This document shows, one piece after another, positions 33,862 to 42,770 of a DNA stretch of 64,000 nucleotides. The notes beneath the pieces were generated by a model that saw nothing but the letters and a program-made list of their open reading frames with translations, had not been told where the DNA came from and made no database searches. This stretch comes from an uncultured Rothia sp. (GTDB taxonomy: Bacteria; Actinomycetota; Actinomycetes; Actinomycetales; Micrococcaceae). Numbering within the stretch: position 1 is the stretch's first letter; each line of letters starts with the position of its first letter. Position numbers and translations under genes: made by a program. The DNA is taken from contig CAMIIP010000005.1 of assembly GCA_946222285.1 (NCBI GenBank), positions 62,001 through 126,000 on the forward strand. The letters are read 5' to 3'.

Positions 33862-35198
33862 AAGATCGAAACCGGCTTAAAAATATCGGCGAGGATGAGA
33901 ATTGCAGACATCACGATGAAGGAGCCAGCAACAATCCAGGTCAGTGGCAGGAGCTTGACGGGGTCAAAGTGACCGGGAGAAGGCTTACCGCGTAGCTTTG
34001 CCCAGAGTTTACGCGTCCCTTCCCAGAGAGCACCGAGTACGTGCCCACCGTCCAGCGGCAGCAGGGGAACCAGGTTCAGCACAAACAGCATCAGGTTCAT
34101 TGATCCAATGAGCGATATGAGCGAAGCTATTTTGGCGTGCATATCTATTTGGTCGGTAGAGGCGACTTCACCGGCAATGCGTCCCACGCCGACCACCGAT
34201 ACTGGTGAATCGGCTGCGCGTTCTCCATTGGTGGCGAGGGTTTGGGCTACTCCCCACACACGAACCGGCAGCTTTACAATGGTGGCACCGATTTGCTGTA
34301 GGTTCTGGCCGACGGTCGGCAAAACATCCCCCGCGGTGCCGGGCGTTAGCTCGCTGGTAGGACCAACCCCGATAAAGCCCACTTCAACCGTTTTATAGGT
34401 GCCGTCGCTATTTTTTTCGTATTGACCGGTCAGATCGTTAAGAACGGGACGAACGGTGAGCATCGGCTCAATGGTGAGATTTTTGCTCTGCCCCTCTCGC
34501 TCAACGGCCATGGGAACACTCTGATCGGCATGGGTCTGAATCAGTTCGCTGAGCTGATCCCACGAGGTAACTTCTTCTCCGGCAAAGGAGGTAATAGTAT
34601 CTCCCGGTTGCACTCCGGCATCCAGAGCGGGCGAAGGTGGGTTATCTGATCCGCACTGGTCTGAGGTTGCCTGATCAACGTTAGTGGAAGATACGGTCTG
34701 AATACACTGAGAAACCGTTGAAATAGTAGTGGTTGGCATCTGCCCCCCAAAACCTATGATGAGCACGGCAATGCAGACAATGCCAATCAGCAGGTTCATC
34801 GTTGGCCCACCCAGCATGATGATCATTTTCTTCCACACCGGTAGCTGATAGAAGAGCCTCCCCTGGTCGGTCTCCTGAATCCGTGCGGCGTCTGCCCTGC
34901 GCGCTTCGTCATAAATATCAGCTAGGGGGCCGGGTTTCTTGAGCGGGTCGCGGGTTTTTCCCGGTGGGTACATGCCCACCATGGCGATATAGCCGCCCAG
35001 AGGAATGGCCTTGATACCGTACTCGGTTTCTCCTCGCTTAAAAGAAAACAGGGTTTTACCGAAACCGATCATGTACTGCGGTACTCGAATATTAAAGAGT
35101 TTGGCGGGAACGAGGTGCCCGATTTCGTGTAAAGCAATGGATACGGCGATGGCGATTGCCATGGATAAAACGCCGACGATAAAAAGTGCTACTCCCAC
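33858..35198 (-). CDS. rseP: Site-2 metalloprotease RseP/Rip
   Basis: 446 residues. Intramembrane zinc protease that cuts anti-sigma factors and other membrane proteins. The zinc motif HEIGH lies in the first membrane segment (about residue 25). GGYIAMVGM follows it. A PDZ domain is at about residues 190-260 (DAGVQPGDTITSFAGEEV). The second active-site motif NLVPLLPLDGGHVLG is near residue 380. In actinobacteria it usually stands between dxr and ispG; here dxr is displaced by the pfl locus. It ends with a 4-base convergent overlap with the MOSC gene. Confidence 0.95.
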   Translation of the reverse strand: MGVALFIVGVLSMAIAIAVSIALHEIGHLVPAKLFNIRVPQYMIGFGKTLFSFKRGETEYGIKAIPLGGYIAMVGMYPPGKTRDPLKKPGPLADIYDEARRADAARIQETDQGRLFYQLPVWKKMIIMLGGPTMNLLIGIVCIAVLIIGFGGQMPTTTISTVSQCIQTVSSTNVDQATSDQCGSDNPPSPALDAGVQPGDTITSFAGEEVTSWDQLSELIQTHADQSVPMAVEREGQSKNLTIEPMLTVRPVLNDLTGQYEKNSDGTYKTVEVGFIGVGPTSELTPGTAGDVLPTVGQNLQQIGATIVKLPVRVWGVAQTLATNGERAADSPVSVVGVGRIAGEVASTDQIDMHAKIASLISLIGSMNLMLFVLNLVPLLPLDGGHVLGALWEGTRKLWAKLRGKPSPGHFDPVKLLPLTWIVAGSFIVMSAILILADIFKPVSIF

Positions 35199-35566
35199 AG
35201 ACTCTCCTCATACAAGGGTGGCTCTATGTTCTGAAACCAGCAGAACTAGACCATCTCATCACAGAAGACTGAGCATACCCCAAAAGGTCATTTCTACACT
35301 AAGAATAAGGTGAAAAATACTAAAACTTCATATTAGAAAATATTAGCTGTATTTATTTACAACCTAGGCCGAATCTTGAACTTACTCAGATACTCTTTCC
35401 CCGAGATTACAGCGAACCGGGTCAAAAAATACTTTTATTTACAAATAACGCAAGGAGTTTCCATCCTTACCTTTTTCCTCAGTTTTTTTATAGGGTAAAA
35501 GTGTTCAATCATTCACGTCGCAGTGAAGAATAAGAAAATATTTAGCACCTGTTGAGGAGCAGATAC
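35199..35566 (+). promoter_or_regulatory. Gene-free AT-rich region upstream of pflB
   Basis: 368 bases with no plausible gene between divergent rseP and pflB. TTTATTTACAA occurs twice in direct orientation (35352-35362 and 35434-35444). A -10-like TATAGGGT lies near 35490. GTGTTCAATCATTCAC nearby is a weak dyad. The region is much more AT-rich than the genes around it and likely holds oxygen- or carbon-responsive control sites; no regulator can be named. Confidence 0.4.
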
Positions 35567-37687
35567 ATGACTGTCACCGTTGGCCGTTCAGACTTTACAG
35601 AGAGCCAATCACCAGATCCCAAAGCCGCAGCCTGGGAAGGTTTCGTGAGCGGGCCGTGGCAGGAGCATGTTGATGTTCGCGATTTCATCATGCGCAACTA
35701 CACCCCCTTTGAAGGCGATGCTAGCTTCCTCGCCGGACCCACCGAAAAAACTCTACGCCTCTGGGATACTCTCGAAAAAAATTACCTCTCGGTAGAACGT
35801 CAGCGCCGCGTCTACGATGTTGATACTGACACCCCAGCTGAGATTGATGCTTTTGATGCTGGCTACATCAGCGAAGACGACGACGTTGTGGTTGGTCTGC
35901 AAACCGATGTGCCGCTCAAACGTGCCATGATGCCCAACGGTGGTTGGCGCATGGTAGAGACCGCTATTCGTGAGGCAGGCAAAGAGCCTAATGAAGATAT
36001 CAAGAAAATTTTTACCGAGTACCGCAAAACTCACAACGATGCTGTCTTTGATATCTACACCCCGCGAATCCGTGCAGCACGTTCATCCCACATCATTACC
36101 GGCTTGCCAGATGCCTATGGACGCGGTCGCATCATCGGTGATTACCGCCGTGTAGCACTCTACGGCGTGGATTTTCTCATTTCGGAGAAAGAAAACGATA
36201 AAGACCGCGTAGCAGATAAGGGCTTCTCCGAAGACTGGGCACGCTACCGCGAAGAACACGCAGAGCAGATTAAAGCTCTCAAGCGCCTCAAAAAGATGGC
36301 AGCAAAATACGGCTTTGATATTTCTCTTCCTGCTCAAACCGCTCAGGAAGCAGTGCAGTGGACCTACTTCGGTTACCTGGCATCGGTCAAATCGCAGGAC
36401 GGCGCTGCCATGTCTATCGGTCGCCTCTCGGGCTTCCTTGACATCTATTTCGAGCGCGACCTCAAAGCCGGCATCATCACCGAATCCCAAGCTCAAGAAA
36501 TCATTGACGCGCTAGTTATTAAACTGCGCATCACCCGTTTCTTGCGCACCATTGACTATGATCAGATTTTCTCGGGCGACCCCTACTGGGCTACCTGGTC
36601 AGACGGTGGTTTCAGCGACGACGGTCGCACGCTCGTCGTCAAAACCTCCTTCCGCCTACTTCAGACCCTGCGGAACCTTGGCCCCGCTCCCGAACCAAAT
36701 ATCACCATTTTCTGGGACGAAAACCTCCCCAACGGTTACAAGGAGTTTTGCTCGGCAATTTCCATTGAAACCTCTTCTATTCAGTACGAATCTGATCCGC
36801 AGATTCGTGACCAGTGGGGCGACGACGCAGCGATTGCCTGCTGCGTTTCCCCCATGAAGGTCGGAAAGCAAATGCAGTTCTTCGGTGCCCGCGTGAACGC
36901 AGCCAAGGCGCTACTCTATGCGCTCAATGGCGGACGAGATGAGGTCTCGGGCAAGCAGGTAGTTGAAGGCTACGAGCCGATTGCCGGCGATGGCCCTCTT
37001 GACTTCGATGAGGTGTGGCTCAAGTACGAAGAAATGCTGGACTGGGTGATTAGCACCTATGTTGAGGCGCTGAATATTATTCACTACAGCCACGATAAGT
37101 ACGCCTATGAGTCTATCGAGATGGCTCTGCACGATTCAGATATTATTCGTGCCATGGGTTGCGGCATCGCCGGACTCTCGATTGTTGCCGACTCGCTCTC
37201 CGCTATCAAATACGCCCAGGTCACTCCGATTCGTGATGAAACCGGTTTAATCGTGGATTATAAGACCGAGGGTGACTTCCCCGCCTACGGTAACGATGAC
37301 GACCGCGCAGACGACATTGCTGCCACCATTGTCCACACGGTCATGAGCAAGATCAAAGCAATTCCGCTCTACCGCAACGCGATTCCCACCCAGTCGGTAC
37401 TGACCATTACCTCCAACGTCGTCTACGGTAAAGCAACGGGCAATTTCCCCTCCGGCCACCGTGCGGGCACTCCCTTCTCCCCCGGCGCAAATCCCGAAAA
37501 CGGCATGGACACCCACGGTATGGTCGCTTCCATGCTCTCGGTCGGCAAATTGGATTATCAGGATGCCCTCGATGGAATTTCCCTGACCAATACCATCACC
37601 CCCACTGCACTCGGTCGAACCAAGGAAGACCAGATTAAGAACCTGGTAGGTATTCTCGATGCTGGCTTCCTACCCGAAGAAGATTAA
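35567..37687 (+). CDS. pflB: Pyruvate formate-lyase catalytic subunit lacking the glycyl-radical domain
   Basis: 706 residues from ATG 35567, preceded by GAGGAG. Converts pyruvate and CoA to formate and acetyl-CoA under anaerobiosis. The catalytic Cys pair is at 425-426 (AIACCVSPM), and the PFL barrel motifs are intact (ATWSDGGFSDDG, FPSGHRAGTPFSPGANP). Known full-length enzymes continue for about 60 residues with the radical-bearing RVSGYAV. This protein stops after GILDAGFLPEED, before that domain. The missing part is the next gene. The stop is followed by a spacer and a clean ribosome binding site, so this is a true split rather than an obvious frameshift. Confidence 0.95.
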   Translation: MTVTVGRSDFTESQSPDPKAAAWEGFVSGPWQEHVDVRDFIMRNYTPFEGDASFLAGPTEKTLRLWDTLEKNYLSVERQRRVYDVDTDTPAEIDAFDAGYISEDDDVVVGLQTDVPLKRAMMPNGGWRMVETAIREAGKEPNEDIKKIFTEYRKTHNDAVFDIYTPRIRAARSSHIITGLPDAYGRGRIIGDYRRVALYGVDFLISEKENDKDRVADKGFSEDWARYREEHAEQIKALKRLKKMAAKYGFDISLPAQTAQEAVQWTYFGYLASVKSQDGAAMSIGRLSGFLDIYFERDLKAGIITESQAQEIIDALVIKLRITRFLRTIDYDQIFSGDPYWATWSDGGFSDDGRTLVVKTSFRLLQTLRNLGPAPEPNITIFWDENLPNGYKEFCSAISIETSSIQYESDPQIRDQWGDDAAIACCVSPMKVGKQMQFFGARVNAAKALLYALNGGRDEVSGKQVVEGYEPIAGDGPLDFDEVWLKYEEMLDWVISTYVEALNIIHYSHDKYAYESIEMALHDSDIIRAMGCGIAGLSIVADSLSAIKYAQVTPIRDETGLIVDYKTEGDFPAYGNDDDRADDIAATIVHTVMSKIKAIPLYRNAIPTQSVLTITSNVVYGKATGNFPSGHRAGTPFSPGANPENGMDTHGMVASMLSVGKLDYQDALDGISLTNTITPTALGRTKEDQIKNLVGILDAGFLPEED

Positions 37688-37716
37688 TAACAACAACCCT
37701 ATTCAAGGAGAAAACA

Positions 37717-37971
37717 ATGGCTGTAAAAACCTATGAAGAACGCCTAGCGTCCATGAAAGCAAACCGTGAGGCTAAGCCCGCCGGGCAAAAAGGTCTCTAC
37801 CACGCAAACATCAACGTGCTCAACCGCGAAACTCTCGAAGATGCAATGGAGAACCCCGACAAATACCCTAACCTCACCGTTCGTGTTTCGGGGTACGCGG
37901 TGAACTTTGTTCGTCTTACCCGCGAGCAGCAAAAAGATGTTCTATCGCGTACCTTCCACAGCAACGCATAA
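37717..37971 (+). CDS. Separate glycyl-radical subunit of pyruvate formate-lyase (GrcA-like)
   Basis: 84 residues from ATG 37717, with AAGGAG 7 bases upstream and 29 bases after the pflB stop. Residues 30-84 match the C-terminus of full-length PFL and of the E. coli spare part GrcA/YfiD: INVLNRETLEDAMENPDKYP, then RVSGYAVNF with the radical glycine at Gly59, then the REQQKDVLSRTF end. The first 28 residues are a polar linker not found in PFL. Since pflB here has no radical domain, this chain is probably an obligatory subunit, not merely a repair part. The activase follows. Confidence 0.93.
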   Translation: MAVKTYEERLASMKANREAKPAGQKGLYHANINVLNRETLEDAMENPDKYPNLTVRVSGYAVNFVRLTREQQKDVLSRTFHSNA

Positions 37972-37998
37972 ACACACACATTGTGAGATAAGGACTAT

Positions 37999-38883
37999 AT
38001 GTCTTCTTCTACGGTTCAGATAAAGACCGGGACGGCGCTGGGTGAGCAAGATTTTGCTCCCCCGGCGTCTCGCCATCTAGGGGCTGGAACCTGGGGGCTT
38101 GGCGAACAAACAGATATAGAGAGAAGCCAGCAACTTGCGCTTATGCGCGAGGGAAAACTGGGATCGATTCATTCCTGGGAGCTGGTAACCGCTGTTGACG
38201 GTCCAGGTACACGAATGACAGTTTTTATGAATGGTTGCCCGCTTCGTTGCCTTTACTGCCACAACCCCGATACCTTCAATATGAAAGATGGGCAACCTAT
38301 TGAGCTGACTGAATTACTCAAGAAGCTCAAAAGGTATAAGAAGGTCTTCAAATCTACCGGAGGCGGGCTCACTATTTCCGGCGGCGAAGTACTTATGCAA
38401 CGCGCTTTCGCCTGGAATTTGCTGATGAGCGCTAAGTCTCTGGGGATTCATACCTGTATTGATACCTCTGGATTTTTAGGTGCTGCGGCTACCGATGATT
38501 TCTTGGAATCCGTTGATCTGGTGCTCCTTGATGTTAAATCTGGCGATGAAGAAACCTACCAGAAACTCACAGGAAGAGCCCTCCAGCCCACTATAGATTT
38601 TGGCGACAGACTCAACTCCTTAGGCAAAGAAACCTGGATTCGCTTTGTTGTGGTTCCCGGTTACACCGATTCTTTTGAGAATGTTGAGAAAGTTGCAGAG
38701 ATTGTCAGCCGCTGGAAATCCACCGTCTCTCGGGTAGAAGTTCTGCCCTTCCACCAAATGGGAACCGATAAGTGGAAGACCTTGGGACTTGACTACAAGT
38801 TAGACGGTGTTCAGCCACCCTCTAAAGAAGAGACCGAGCGAATCCGTAATCAGTTCCGCGCTCGCGGGCTCACCGTCTTTTAG
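37999..38883 (+). CDS. pflA: Pyruvate formate-lyase activating enzyme (radical SAM)
   Basis: 294 residues. Uses SAM and a [4Fe-4S] cluster to create the glycyl radical. The cluster motif CPLRCLYC has Cys80, Cys84 and Cys87. GGGLTISGGEVLMQ (SAM-binding GGE) and DTSGFLG follow, and DVKSGDEETYQKLTG is typical for PFL activases. The first 50 residues form an extension absent from the E. coli enzyme, whose start corresponds to about residue 53 (GSIHSWE). ATG 38143 (Met49) is a possible internal start. Third gene of the operon, with a strong terminator after it. A two-chain substrate could demand changes in docking. Confidence 0.94.
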   Translation: MSSSTVQIKTGTALGEQDFAPPASRHLGAGTWGLGEQTDIERSQQLALMREGKLGSIHSWELVTAVDGPGTRMTVFMNGCPLRCLYCHNPDTFNMKDGQPIELTELLKKLKRYKKVFKSTGGGLTISGGEVLMQRAFAWNLLMSAKSLGIHTCIDTSGFLGAAATDDFLESVDLVLLDVKSGDEETYQKLTGRALQPTIDFGDRLNSLGKETWIRFVVVPGYTDSFENVEKVAEIVSRWKSTVSRVEVLPFHQMGTDKWKTLGLDYKLDGVQPPSKEETERIRNQFRARGLTVF

Positions 38884-38921
38884 CTCTCAACCTTTTAACT
38901 CTCACCGAACCAAAGTTAAAA

Positions 38922-38957
38922 GACCGTGGCCGCAAGAAAAATCTTGCGGCCACGGTC
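38922..38957. terminator. Bidirectional terminator between pflA and dxr
   Basis: Perfect 16-bp arms (GACCGTGGCCGCAAGA and complement) with an A-rich 4-base loop. T-rich runs flank it on the minus strand side (TTTTAACTTTGG). Convergent genes end on both sides. Confidence 0.85.
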
Positions 38958-38977
38958 AACACGTTTTTGGTACTTCT

Positions 38978-40282
38978 CTATTGTGCCAGTATTTCATGGG
39001 TTCGTATACGCGCCCAGCGTTCTGCTTCTAAAACTGAGTCCAAAGTCAAACGATTTTCTTCGACCTGAAAAGATGAGCTTGCGTGCTCGTCCAAAACCTT
39101 ACCCACAGATTCAATCATGTCAGTAAAGCGAATCTTTCTCGCATGAAAGGCTGCTACAGCCTCTTCGTTGGAGGCATTAAACACTGCGGGAAAGGTTCCC
39201 CCGCGTTTGCCGGCTTCTTTAATCATGTTGACGGCAGGGAAAGCCTTCTCATCCAGCGGCTCAAAGGTCCATTCTGTAGCCTGTGACCAGTCGCAAGGCT
39301 GAGCAACCCCAGAAATTCTGTGAGGCCAAGTCAGCCCCAGCGCAATAGGAAGCACCATGGTGGGTGGGCTTGCCTGAGCAATGGTTGACCCATCCACAAA
39401 CTGCACCATCGAATGCACCACAGACTGGCGATGAACGGTCACATCAATGCGGTCAAGATCTACGCCGAAGAGATGATGGGCTTCTAGAACCTCCAGTGCT
39501 TTATTCACCATAGAAGCCGAGTTAGTGGTGACCACCAATCCCATATCCCAGGTAGGATGAGCGAGAGCCTGCTCTGGGGTAACTTCTCTCAATTGCTCAT
39601 AGCTCATTCCGCGAAAAGGACCACCGGAAGCAGTCAAAATCAGCCGGTCAATTTCTGCATCGGTTCCGCTGGCCAGTGCTTGCGCGAGAGCCGAATGTTC
39701 TGAGTCAACAGGTACCATGGGCTGTTCCAGCGGGGAAGCATCTACTGCCGCCCGCACGAGCGCGCCACCTGCAATGAGAGATTCTTTGTTGGCAAGAGCT
39801 ACCTGAGAGCCAGCTTTGATAGCTGCCAGGGTGGGCTGCAAGCCAATAGAGCCGGTAATGCCGTTGAGGACGATGTCGGCTCCTGAGCGCGCAACCTGGG
39901 TTGCGGCGGCGTCCCCCCAGATAATTTCTGGCCGGTAAGAAGGATCAGCATGAGCTTGGATAGTCTCTTTAAGTTGCCGCGCGTGCTCGGCAGTTCCCGA
40001 AGTTGCTACTAGTTCGGGACGAAATGTAACCGCTTGTTGGGCTAGCAGTTCCAGGGAGGATGAGCCGGCAGCGAGTGCTTTGACTTTCAGTGGCGCGTTA
40101 CTATCTACTGATGGCACACCAGCGAAAGAATTCAGGTGTTTAATCACTTCGAGTCCCTGCGTGCCAATCGATCCCGTTGAACCTAAAAGAGCTACAGAGC
40201 GGGAACCAACCAGGAACTCTTTGAGCTCATCGGTGAGCGCGATACGGGAAGAACTCAGGTGCTGTGTCGATCCAAATTTCAT
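38978..40282 (-). CDS. dxr: 1-deoxy-D-xylulose-5-phosphate reductoisomerase
   Basis: 434 residues, with an N-terminal extension of about 30 before the Rossmann motif VALLGSTGSIGTQGLEV. Makes MEP, the committed step of the non-mevalonate isoprenoid pathway. Metal-binding and catalytic segments are visible: ALANKESLIAGG, PVDSEHSALAQAL, TASGGPFRG and the HPTWDMG motif. In related genomes dxr directly precedes rseP and ispG. Here the pfl operon, on the opposite strand, lies between them. Confidence 0.96.
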   Translation of the reverse strand: MKFGSTQHLSSSRIALTDELKEFLVGSRSVALLGSTGSIGTQGLEVIKHLNSFAGVPSVDSNAPLKVKALAAGSSSLELLAQQAVTFRPELVATSGTAEHARQLKETIQAHADPSYRPEIIWGDAAATQVARSGADIVLNGITGSIGLQPTLAAIKAGSQVALANKESLIAGGALVRAAVDASPLEQPMVPVDSEHSALAQALASGTDAEIDRLILTASGGPFRGMSYEQLREVTPEQALAHPTWDMGLVVTTNSASMVNKALEVLEAHHLFGVDLDRIDVTVHRQSVVHSMVQFVDGSTIAQASPPTMVLPIALGLTWPHRISGVAQPCDWSQATEWTFEPLDEKAFPAVNMIKEAGKRGGTFPAVFNASNEEAVAAFHARKIRFTDMIESVGKVLDEHASSSFQVEENRLTLDSVLEAERWARIRTHEILAQ

Positions 40283-40347
40283 ATCTTCAGTTTCTCACAC
40301 GTCCCGAGCTTTCTCCCCGCGCCGTTACCCACGCTTTGCTTGACCCA

Positions 40348-42102
40348 TTAACCTATGATGTCAAAGTTCTTCAGACGTTGTTTCCCCTGCTTGCTGCCCG
40401 AATTTTGAAGGCTCAGGAGCTCTGCATAAATACCGCCGGTCTGTGCTAGCTCAGCCGGGGATCCGATTTCATCAATCTGTCCATCGCGCAGAGTCACAAT
40501 GCGATCTACCGAGGAAATAGTAGAGAGTCGGTGCGCGATAATTAGGGAGGTTCGTCCCACCATCAGCTCTTCTAGACCCTTTTGGACGGCACGCTCTGCC
40601 TTGGTATCCAGAGCTGAAGTAGCCTCGTCCAAAATCAGAATGGGTGCATCTTTGAGGATAGCTCTGGCTACGGCGATACGTTGTTTCTGACCTCCCGAGA
40701 GTTTGAGCCCGCGCTCGCCGATGACCGACTGGTAGCCGTCTTTAAAACCGCGAATAAAACGATCCGCGTTAGCTTTAACCGCCGCGGTCTCGATTTCTTC
40801 TTCGGTGGCGTCGGGGCGGGCGTAAGAAATATTCTCGGCAATCGTGCCGGAGAACAGCGACGCATCCTGGAATACCATGCCAATTTGTGAACGCAACTTT
40901 TCTAAATCGCCTTCGGCAATGTTCATACCGTCTACGGTCACCGAGCCGGTGCGCGGATCATATAGACCCTCTAGGAGCGCCATGAGCGTGGATTTACCGC
41001 CACCGGATTCACCCACAAAAGCTATTTTTTCGCCGCGTTTGATAGAGAGATCAATACCGTGAAGAACCTCTTCTTCACCCTCGTAGCCAAAGGTCACGTT
41101 GTTAAAGCGGATAATCTCCTGGCCCGGTTCTGCTTTGACAGGCTCGGGTTCTTGGGAATGTTCGCCATCTGCGGTAATCGCCAGAGAACGGGAATCTGTA
41201 GGGCGTTCCATGACCTCAAAGTAATCTTTAGAACCGGCGATGGCGCGCTGGGTAGCATCAACAATCCAGCTCAAAGAGGTTACCGGCGCCACCGCCATAG
41301 TCATGAGCTGGATGAGCAGAACCATGTCGCCGATAGAAAAATACCCTTGGATAGTACGCACAAAAATAATGAGATAGAGCGCAAAGAACATGATGTTCAA
41401 AAAGGCAAGACGATAGATATCCATACGGTGCCAGTAGCGTGACTGCTTCTGGGTGGTTCCTACCGTGCGGTTGAAGAGTTGGGTAAAGAGACCCAATTCG
41501 CGACGTTCCTGGCCGAATGATTTAACCACACGAATCTGTCCAATAACTTCATTGAATCGGCCGGAGGCGGTATCAATATCGCGGTTCTTTTCACCTTCCC
41601 AAACCTGCCACTTTACGCTGGTTCGGCTGGTGAGCCAGAGGTAGACGGGAAAGATGATAATGAGCAGGACGGCGAGCGGCCAGTAGTACCAACCTCTGAT
41701 AGCCAATACAGCCACGGTGGTAATGGCCATGGACGACATCGTGTTAGAGAACATCTGGATGAACCGGGAGATTTCCATAATGGTGCGGTTGAGCCGGGAA
41801 ATGATGGTGCCGGTGAGTTCTTCATCGAAGTAGGAAAGAGGCAGGGAGAGGAGTTTATCGAAGTAGCGTACCGAGAGGCGGTTTCGCATCTTCTGACTCA
41901 TCACATCGCCCAGATAGCCACCCAAGTTATTGAAAATAGTGTTGAGTAGCTGGGAGATCAGGTAGGCGATGGCGAACCACACGATTACCTCCAACCCCCT
42001 GTTATGATCGCCTCCGCGATAGGCAACCACGGTATCGGTGGCGCTTTTAATAACGAAGGGGGCGATGAGTGCGCTCACCGAGGTGAGAACGGCACAGAGC
42101 AT
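40348..42102 (-). CDS. ABC exporter, fused permease-ATPase; N-terminus frameshifted
   Basis: 584 residues as read from ATG 42102. A six-helix type-IV ABC exporter membrane domain (about 1-300) is followed by the ATPase: Walker A GESGGGKST, signature LSGGQKQR, Walker B ILILDEATSALD, H-loop AHRLST. The natural N-terminus seems to lie in another frame. From TTG 42164 the frame reads SSILRILRATKELTPF, typical for this family. It joins this ORF if one base is added in the CCCCTTTT run at 42114-42121 (minus-strand reading). A homodimeric drug or lipid exporter is likely, and the substrate is unknown. No partner half-transporter is nearby. Confidence 0.85.
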   Translation of the reverse strand: MLCAVLTSVSALIAPFVIKSATDTVVAYRGGDHNRGLEVIVWFAIAYLISQLLNTIFNNLGGYLGDVMSQKMRNRLSVRYFDKLLSLPLSYFDEELTGTIISRLNRTIMEISRFIQMFSNTMSSMAITTVAVLAIRGWYYWPLAVLLIIIFPVYLWLTSRTSVKWQVWEGEKNRDIDTASGRFNEVIGQIRVVKSFGQERRELGLFTQLFNRTVGTTQKQSRYWHRMDIYRLAFLNIMFFALYLIIFVRTIQGYFSIGDMVLLIQLMTMAVAPVTSLSWIVDATQRAIAGSKDYFEVMERPTDSRSLAITADGEHSQEPEPVKAEPGQEIIRFNNVTFGYEGEEEVLHGIDLSIKRGEKIAFVGESGGGKSTLMALLEGLYDPRTGSVTVDGMNIAEGDLEKLRSQIGMVFQDASLFSGTIAENISYARPDATEEEIETAAVKANADRFIRGFKDGYQSVIGERGLKLSGGQKQRIAVARAILKDAPILILDEATSALDTKAERAVQKGLEELMVGRTSLIIAHRLSTISSVDRIVTLRDGQIDEIGSPAELAQTGGIYAELLSLQNSGSKQGKQRLKNFDIIG

Positions 42103-42240
42103 AATACCGATGTAAAAGGGGTGAGCTCTTTGGTGGCTCGGAGAATACGTAAAATGCTACTCAAATGGGTGACCTTAGTTTTTAGTGATTTTTTTGTTTT
42201 CTTGTGGAGTCTATCGGTTCTTGTCTCGTAAAGAACAAAA

Positions 42241-42273
42241 AGATTCCCCCCGCCGAAAAGGCGAGGGGAATCT
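42241..42273 (-). terminator. Terminator after the GlsB-family gene
   Basis: AGATTCCCC and AGGGGAATCT arms with an inner CGCC/GGCG stem and GAAAA loop. The minus strand continues TTTTTGTTC. Confidence 0.85.
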
Positions 42274-42295
42274 CTCATCTGAAGCAACGAGCTTA

Positions 42296-42556
42296 TTAAC
42301 GCTTATTAACGACCTTGCCCCAGATGAAGAGAACAATCAATGAACCAACAATAGAGGTAATGATAGTTCCGATGCTGATGTGGTTAATTCCGTTGGAAAG
42401 ACCGGGAATGAAAGTTCCAATCCAGCCACCCAAAAAAGCACCAACGATACCGAGGACCATAGTGACGAGAATTCCGCCACCCTGCTTACCGGGCATGATG
42501 AGTTTTGCAAGCGCACCGGCGATGAGGCCAAGAACAATCCAGCTAATAATTCCCAT
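42296..42556 (-). CDS. GlsB/YeaQ/YmgE family small membrane protein
   Basis: 86 residues, three hydrophobic segments rich in Gly. The family pattern GIISWIVLGLIAGALAKLIMPG at the N-terminus is clear (first 20 or so residues), followed by GGGILVTMVLGIVGAFLGG and a last segment ending in WGKVVNKR. These transglycosylase-associated or general-stress proteins are often induced by stress; their molecular role is not settled. Good GAAAGGAAAC binding site. Single gene with its own terminator. Confidence 0.9.
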   Translation of the reverse strand: MGIISWIVLGLIAGALAKLIMPGKQGGGILVTMVLGIVGAFLGGWIGTFIPGLSNGINHISIGTIITSIVGSLIVLFIWGKVVNKR

Positions 42557-42770
42557 GATGTTTCCTTTCTGCAGAAGCGAACTTTTTTATTAGTTCGCCT
42601 ACTTATTGATACGTCTGTTTCAGCATACACACTCGCATCCAAAAAACTTGCATCGTCAAGGGAAAAATATTTGTAATTTGAATTACATATCAGATAGATA
42701 GCAGGTTAATGATCAATGGCGCCTTCTGCACCCACACCGGTCAGCGAGCGAACTTCCATCTCCGATTGCT

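Noticed and set aside
37687..37717. The pflB split as a sequencing frameshift or nonsense error
   Set aside because: The upstream frame ends with TAA TAA and the downstream gene has its own AAGGAG and a 28-residue linker absent from fused PFL. A single-base error would not create these.
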